Positions 1-5,668 of a stretch of 5,668 nt of DNA are shown piece by piece (the stretch's first letter is position 1; each line of letters begins with the position of its first letter). The stretch is taken from the NCBI GenBank assembly GCA_938084195.1, contig CALKDJ010000003.1, positions 1 through 5,668 on the forward strand, written 5' to 3'. The stretch comes from an uncultured Methylophilaceae bacterium. GTDB lineage: Bacteria; Pseudomonadota; Gammaproteobacteria; Burkholderiales; Methylophilaceae. The position numbers were made by a program, and so were the translations under genes. Below the pieces are notes generated by a model, which did not search any database, had not been told where the DNA came from, and worked only from the letters and a program-made list of their open reading frames with translations.

Positions 1-549
1 GTCACCAATAAAAAGGATATTGAATTAATTACATTTTCTTACTCATCTAATAATCAAGATATACAAAGATTTACAGGAAATATTGTTCATAAATATTTAG
101 AAATTGTAATTAAAAAACAATTAGATATAGATATAATATTAAGTAATAAATTAGGTTATATTGAATCACTCTTTATTGCTCAAAATTACAATAAAGATGA
201 CATTAATATAGCCTTAAATGTAGTAAAACAATCTATAAAGATGCTCAAAGAAAGCATAGATGGGCAATGGATTTTCCAACATCATTTAAATGATAAATCT
301 GAAGTGCATTATCTTTTAGAACAAGAACATACTTTTAACCACTTAATTCCAGACAGAAGTTTTATTGATAATAATGTTCAATGGATTGTTGATTATAAAA
401 CCCCTTTTCTTCCAATTAAAGATCTTAGTGGTGAAGCCAAAAAACATCGCTCACAACTTAATTTATATGAAAATATTTTTAAGGATGATGACTTGATGAT
501 TCAAAAAGCTATATATTTTGCTCCGCAAGGGAGGTTAATTAAACTGTAA
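1..549 (+). CDS. RecB/AddA-like UvrD-family helicase-nuclease, C-terminal nuclease domain (5' truncated)
   Basis: The reading frame is open from base 1 to a TAA at 547-549, giving 182 residues; the start lies outside the window. The ATG at 241 is internal, because the same frame reads without a stop through 1-240 and carries a conserved motif there. What is visible matches the C-terminal PD-(D/E)XK nuclease domain of RecB/AddA-type enzymes. In window numbering there is a GNIVH motif with His30, PDRSF with Asp118, the DYKT core with Asp131 and Lys133, and QLNLY with Gln152 and Tyr156. These correspond to the metal-binding and catalytic set of the family, so the nuclease looks intact. Such proteins carry a UvrD-like helicase upstream, normally about 1000 residues, and process double-strand ends for recombination with an AddB-like partner; neither is in view. 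Residues 1-80 are very rich in Asn, Ile, Lys and Leu, and bases 1-240 are only about 20% G+C by hand count. The last 11 bp overlap the end of mfd on the other strand. The domain call is firm; assignment to addA versus recB cannot be made from this fragment. Confidence 0.85.
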   Translation, partial: VTNKKDIELITFSYSSNNQDIQRFTGNIVHKYLEIVIKKQLDIDIILSNKLGYIESLFIAQNYNKDDINIALNVVKQSIKMLKESIDGQWIFQHHLNDKSEVHYLLEQEHTFNHLIPDRSFIDNNVQWIVDYKTPFLPIKDLSGEAKKHRSQLNLYENIFKDDDLMIQKAIYFAPQGRLIKL

Positions 550-3500
550 TCTCGTTTATTGTTTTGGTAATAAATTTTACTCGCCTTGCAACATCCTCCT
601 CTTCTAATAAGATTTTAATCTTATCAGGTCCATTCATTTTAAATCTTTGATCATTTTGTAATAAATCAATTATTTTTATTGGGTCAATATCTGCATTTTT
701 TTTAATTGTTATTTCTGATTTTCGCTTGCTAGAATCAATTTTCATGACTTCAGTTGATAATATATTTATTCTTAATTCATGAAATAAAATTAAATTGACT
801 GTCTGTAAAGGCATTATTCCAAATCTGTCGATTAATTCTTCTTTAATGCTTTTAAGCTCGTCTTTACTCTTACAACTCGACAATCTTTTATAAATAATTA
901 GTCTTTCGTTAGTATTTGGGCAATAGGTCTGAGTAAGTATCGTAGGGGTATGTAGGTTTATCTCTTTATTTGATGTAATGGGCGATTCTAGGTCAAGTTT
1001 TTCACCTTTCTTAAGCTGCTTTATTGCGTTATTGAGCATATCTATATAGAGGTTGAACCCTATCTCATGCATCTGTCCACTTTGATTATCTCCTAATAGC
1101 TCTCCTGCACCTCTTATTTCTAGGTCGTGCATGGCCAAATGATAACCAGCTCCTAAATCCTCCATTAATTGAATTGCTTCTAATCTTTTTTTAGCATTTG
1201 AAGTAAGTTTTCTATCCTCATCGATTAACAAATAAGCATAGGCTTGGTGATGAGATCTACCTACCCGCCCTCTTAGCTGATGCAGCTGCGCTAGCCCAAA
1301 TTTATCCGCTCTATTCATAATGATCGTATTTGCCGTAGGAATGTCAATTCCAGTTTCTATAATCGTTGAGCATAAAAGTATATTTATTCTTTGTTGATGA
1401 AAATCTTGCATAACATGCTCTAACTCCTTTTCCCTAAGCTGACCATGAGCAACACCAATTTTTGCCTCAGGAAGAAGTTTTGATAGCTTCTCAAACATTG
1501 ATTGAATGGTATTTACCTCGTTATGGAGAAAATAAACCTGCCCTCCACGATTAAACTCTCTTAAAACTGCCTCTTTTATGATCCCTTGGCTGAAATTAAC
1601 AACGAATGTTTTTATAGATAGTCGTGTTTGTGGGGGTGTAGCTATCACAGAAAATTCTCTAAGACCTTCCATTGCCAAAGATAAAGTCCTTGGTATAGGG
1701 GTTGCGGTAAGTGCCAGCACATCTACGTTTTTTCTAAAAGCTTTAAGCTTTTCTTTTTGCCTGACACCAAACCTATGTTCCTCGTCAATAACTACCAAAC
1801 CAAGATCTTTAAATTTAACATCTGGCTGCAAGAGACGGTGCGTTCCTATGATGATGTCTATTTTTCCCTCGTGCAATCGTTGCAATGACTCATATTGTTG
1901 TTTCTTTGACTTAAATCGTGATATTTCTTCAATTTTTATTGGCCACCTTGCAAAACGGTCACAAAAATTATCAAAATGCTGTTCTGCTAATAAGGTAGTT
2001 GGTACCAAAACTATTGCTTGCTTTCCATTTAGAACGGAAATAAATGCTGCTCTAAGGGCCACTTCTGTTTTACCAAAACCTACGTCTCCACAGACTAATC
2101 TATCCATAGGTCTGGAGGACTCCATGTCCTCAACAACTCGCTCAATCGCATCCTTTTGATCAGCAGTTTCTTCAAAAGGAAATCCATCAACGAAAGCATC
2201 ATAATCATTTAAGTTTATTTTTGAACTAACTCCTTTTTGTAATGATCTTTTCGCATAAAGATCAAGTAACTCGGCGGCAGTGTCATGAATTTGGGTAAGT
2301 GCTTTTTTCTTTGCCTTTTCCCAAGAACCACTTCCTAGTTTATGAATTGGAGCAGATTCAATTGGTCCTCCTGAGTATCTGGAGATTAAGTAAAGCTGAG
2401 ACACGGGAACGTAAAGTTTATCCTCTCGCTCGTAATGCAATTCTAAAAACTCATTTATCCCCTCGCCATAATCTAAATCAACTAATCCTTTATAGCGTCC
2501 TACGCCGTGTTGCTCATGAACTATTGGATCCCCAATGCTAAGTTCTGTTAGGTCTTTAACTATACCGTCACTTGAGAAACTTTTATTTCGCTTTGATTTT
2601 TTAATCTGTCTTACAAAGTTTGGGAAAATTTCATTTTCTGTAATTATCAAATAGTTACTATATGAAAAACCATCGTGCAAAGGTCCTGCAATAAGGCAGA
2701 CCTTTTCATGTGAATCAATAAATGCATTCCAATCCTCCACTAATTTAAATTGTATATCTGACTGCTTCAATAGATCTGCTAGAGATTCTCTTCGACCGAG
2801 TCCTTCTGCACACAACAGGATTCTTTGAGTACTTTTACTGATTAGTTTTGACAGTTTATTTAATGGAGGAGATTCATCTCTGTCAATTGCAATGTCCTTA
2901 ATAGATTTAATACGATCCTTATGTTTTTTAATTTGAGGATAATCTTTGATCTTTTTAAAGAATTGATCTGGAGGAATAAGAAATTCGTTGGGTTCTAATA
3001 TTGGTCTTTCTGTATCGTAAGCATACAAGCGATACCTGCTTGCTGTTTCAGACCAATAATCTGATGCAGCTTTTGCTGTATCGCCTAAAAGTAGGACTGC
3101 ATCTTTGGGTTCAATATAATCAAAAATAGAGTTTGTTTGCTCAATAAATAAGGGCAAGTACCATTCCATACCTGCAAAAGGAGTGCTTTTGGTAATACTT
3201 TTATATATTTTAGATTTAGATAAATCACCCTCAAACTTTTCACGGTAATTATTTCTAAAAATACCCACACCCTCATCATCAAGCGGGCACTCTCTTGCGG
3301 GTAAGAGCTTAATTTTATTTGTTGGGTATAAGCTCCTTTGCGTATCAACATCAAAGGTTCTTATAGATTCTATTTCATTATCAAAAAAGTCAATCCGATA
3401 AGGAACAATAGATCCCATTGGAAAAATATCAATAATGCCCCCACGCATCGCGAATTCACCAGGATTCATAACTTTTTCAACATATAGGTATCCATTATCA

Positions 3501-3922
3501 ACCAGCCTATTTTTAAAAGCATTTATATCAACTGCTTGGTTTGTTTTAAAATTAAAGCTAAATTTTTCGATATAGGAACGTGGTGGCAACAAATGTAGGG
3601 ATGTGGAAAGGGGTAATAAATTAATATCGAATTCTCTTTGTGTCATTTGATAGAGTGTTAGTAATCGCTCCGATATTAGATCTGGATGCGGAGATATTTG
3701 ATCATAGGGTAAGGTTTCCCAATCAGGAAAGTGGTTTACCTTAAGCTTTGGATAAAACCATGATATTTCTTCCTTAAGCCGAATAGCCTCAAATACATTA
3801 CCTGTAAAAATATTAAGTGATTGTTTTTTTGAGCTAAGATGCTCGTAAAAAATCCTACCAATCTCAATGCTGTGAGAGGTATTAGTATTAATAAAGAAAT
3901 TATTTTCAGAAAAACTATTCAC
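539..3922 (-). CDS. mfd: Transcription-repair coupling factor Mfd
   Basis: Mfd is a cytoplasmic ATP-dependent DNA translocase that pushes stalled RNA polymerase off lesions and recruits UvrA for nucleotide excision repair. The 1127 residues are close to the 1148 of E. coli Mfd, and every domain is present. The UvrB-like N-terminal module (about 1-335) has DWETLPYD at 67-74 and residues Arg160, Arg176 and Phe180 with the spacing of the E. coli UvrA-contact residues. A non-conserved domain follows (about 350-440), then the RNA-polymerase-interacting domain (about 455-525, VHEQHGVGRYKG). RecA fold 1 (about 555-757) carries Walker A GDVGFGKTE at 612-620, DEEH at 713-716 and TATPIPRT at 739-746. 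RecA fold 2 (about 758-975) carries QLRGRVGR at 882-889 and a TRG-like segment (DLGAG, HDLEIRGAGELLG, about 922-944). The C-terminal autoinhibitory domain spans about 978-1127. The start is GTG at 3920-3922; a TAA codon sits immediately upstream in frame, so no earlier start is possible. No clear Shine-Dalgarno is visible. The TAA stop at 539-541 lies inside the convergent nuclease gene. Identification is very secure. Confidence 0.98.
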   Translation of the reverse strand: MNSFSENNFFINTNTSHSIEIGRIFYEHLSSKKQSLNIFTGNVFEAIRLKEEISWFYPKLKVNHFPDWETLPYDQISPHPDLISERLLTLYQMTQREFDINLLPLSTSLHLLPPRSYIEKFSFNFKTNQAVDINAFKNRLVDNGYLYVEKVMNPGEFAMRGGIIDIFPMGSIVPYRIDFFDNEIESIRTFDVDTQRSLYPTNKIKLLPARECPLDDEGVGIFRNNYREKFEGDLSKSKIYKSITKSTPFAGMEWYLPLFIEQTNSIFDYIEPKDAVLLLGDTAKAASDYWSETASRYRLYAYDTERPILEPNEFLIPPDQFFKKIKDYPQIKKHKDRIKSIKDIAIDRDESPPLNKLSKLISKSTQRILLCAEGLGRRESLADLLKQSDIQFKLVEDWNAFIDSHEKVCLIAGPLHDGFSYSNYLIITENEIFPNFVRQIKKSKRNKSFSSDGIVKDLTELSIGDPIVHEQHGVGRYKGLVDLDYGEGINEFLELHYEREDKLYVPVSQLYLISRYSGGPIESAPIHKLGSGSWEKAKKKALTQIHDTAAELLDLYAKRSLQKGVSSKINLNDYDAFVDGFPFEETADQKDAIERVVEDMESSRPMDRLVCGDVGFGKTEVALRAAFISVLNGKQAIVLVPTTLLAEQHFDNFCDRFARWPIKIEEISRFKSKKQQYESLQRLHEGKIDIIIGTHRLLQPDVKFKDLGLVVIDEEHRFGVRQKEKLKAFRKNVDVLALTATPIPRTLSLAMEGLREFSVIATPPQTRLSIKTFVVNFSQGIIKEAVLREFNRGGQVYFLHNEVNTIQSMFEKLSKLLPEAKIGVAHGQLREKELEHVMQDFHQQRINILLCSTIIETGIDIPTANTIIMNRADKFGLAQLHQLRGRVGRSHHQAYAYLLIDEDRKLTSNAKKRLEAIQLMEDLGAGYHLAMHDLEIRGAGELLGDNQSGQMHEIGFNLYIDMLNNAIKQLKKGEKLDLESPITSNKEINLHTPTILTQTYCPNTNERLIIYKRLSSCKSKDELKSIKEELIDRFGIMPLQTVNLILFHELRINILSTEVMKIDSSKRKSEITIKKNADIDPIKIIDLLQNDQRFKMNGPDKIKILLEEEDVARRVKFITKTINEITV
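607..624. repeat. Perfect 8-bp inverted repeat near the nuclease gene/mfd junction
   Basis: The arms ATAAGATT and AATCTTAT flank a 2-base centre. The element lies 57 bases beyond the nuclease gene stop, within the C-terminal codons of mfd (Lys-Ile-Lys-Ile-Leu). No T-run follows on either strand, so it is not a classical intrinsic terminator. An 8-bp arm in DNA this AT-rich can occur by chance. It is listed because it is the nearest structure that could mark the 3' end of the plus-strand transcript. Confidence 0.25.
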
Positions 3923-3940
3923 TTAAGAGACTGCTATGGA

Positions 3941-3968
3941 TTGCTATCTAAAATTAAGGAAGTATTAT
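3941..3968 (+). promoter_or_regulatory. Putative sigma-70 promoter for rpiA
   Basis: TTGCTA at 3941-3946 matches four of six bases of the -35 consensus. TATTAT at 3963-3968 matches five of six bases of the -10 consensus, and the spacer is 16 bp. Transcription would begin near 3975, leaving a leader of roughly 25 nt before the rpiA ATG. This is inferred from sequence only; in AT-rich DNA such matches arise easily, so its position in the sole intergenic gap is the main support. Confidence 0.45.
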
Positions 3969-3969
3969 A
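3964..3969 (-). promoter_or_regulatory. Putative -10 element for mfd
   Basis: Read on the minus strand, these six bases are a perfect TATAAT. The corresponding start site would be near 3957, giving a leader of about 35 nt before the GTG of mfd. At 16-17 bp upstream there is no good -35 match, and there is no extended TGn motif, so the element would be weak or activator-dependent. It overlaps the candidate rpiA -10 box on the opposite strand. Confidence 0.35.
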
Positions 3970-4000
3970 AACGTGAATTGACAAAAAAATGGGTAAATAA

Positions 4001-5668
<1,668 letters not shown>

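Larger units (their letters stand above)
3923..4000. other. Divergent intergenic region between mfd and rpiA
   Basis: This 78-bp segment is the only non-coding DNA in the window and separates two divergently read genes, so it must contain or border both promoters unless transcription enters from farther away. It is AT-rich, with an A run at 3983-3989. It contains promoter-like hexamers on both strands that overlap at 3963-3969. No ribosome binding site of standard strength is seen in front of either gene, and no RNA gene or repeat is present. Confidence 0.85.

Noticed and set aside
241..243. ATG as the start of a separate 102-residue gene
   Set aside because: The frame is open upstream to base 1 and encodes the GNIVH nuclease motif, so this is an internal methionine of a longer protein.
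550..575. GTAA/TTAC pairing as a possible terminator after the nuclease gene
   Set aside because: The stem is only four AT-rich base pairs with no T-run.
1271..1296. AGCTGATGCAGCT inverted repeat followed by GCTAGC
   Set aside because: It is explained by codons of the invariant helicase motif VI region (AQLHQLRG).
1736..1752. Perfect palindrome AAAAGCTT-T-AAGCTTTT
   Set aside because: It lies in mfd codons for Lys-Leu-Lys-Ala-Phe; 8-bp arms are expected a few times by chance in a window of this size and AT content.
1578..2159. 193-codon open frame on the plus strand
   Set aside because: It lies entirely antisense to the conserved RecA folds of mfd (around Walker A and DEEH), shows no recognisable domain, and has a Ser/Cys/Arg-rich make-up typical of a shadow frame.
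2299..2541. 80-codon open frame on the plus strand
   Set aside because: It is antisense to the RNA-polymerase-interacting region of mfd and has no family resemblance.
3085..3354. 89-codon open frame on the minus strand
   Set aside because: It is an alternative frame on the same strand within mfd, whose own frame is continuous and conserved there.
3978..3983. Perfect TTGACA -35 hexamer on the plus strand
   Set aside because: A -10 box at 16-18 bp spacing would fall at or after the rpiA start codon, and no good match is present there.

Overview
This is an AT-rich, tightly packed chromosomal window from what looks like a proteobacterium with a small, streamlined genome. The Mfd protein is close to beta/gammaproteobacterial Mfd through its helicase core. 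The nuclease tail at the left edge resembles the RecB/AddA-like UvrD helicases common in Betaproteobacteria. An AT-rich betaproteobacterium such as an OM43-type methylophilaceal is a reasonable guess from composition and protein flavour, but the sequence alone does not prove it.

Layout, left to right. (1) Bases 1-549, plus strand: the last 182 codons of a RecB/AddA-type helicase-nuclease, carrying the PD-(D/E)XK nuclease domain. (2) Bases 539-3922, minus strand: a complete 1127-residue Mfd, the transcription-repair coupling factor. (3) Bases 3923-4000: a 78-bp divergent intergenic region, the only non-coding DNA in the window, with plausible overlapping promoters for mfd and rpiA. (4) Bases 4001-4681, plus strand: a complete RpiA, ribose-5-phosphate isomerase A. 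(5) Bases 4662-5668, minus strand: the C-terminal 334 residues of seryl-tRNA synthetase, whose N-terminal arm lies beyond the right edge.

Both convergent junctions overlap at their 3' ends: 11 bp between the nuclease gene and mfd, and 20 bp between rpiA and serS. Neither junction has room for a conventional intergenic terminator. The genes do not form one pathway: recombination repair, transcription-coupled repair, pentose phosphate metabolism and translation sit side by side, with strand switches at every boundary. rpiA is a single plus-strand gene between two minus-strand genes.

I see no mobile element, CRISPR array, RNA gene, prophage or defence island. I did not find a new biological system here. 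The points worth a second look are the overlapping gene ends, the compact divergent promoter region and a variant substrate-loop sequence in RpiA.
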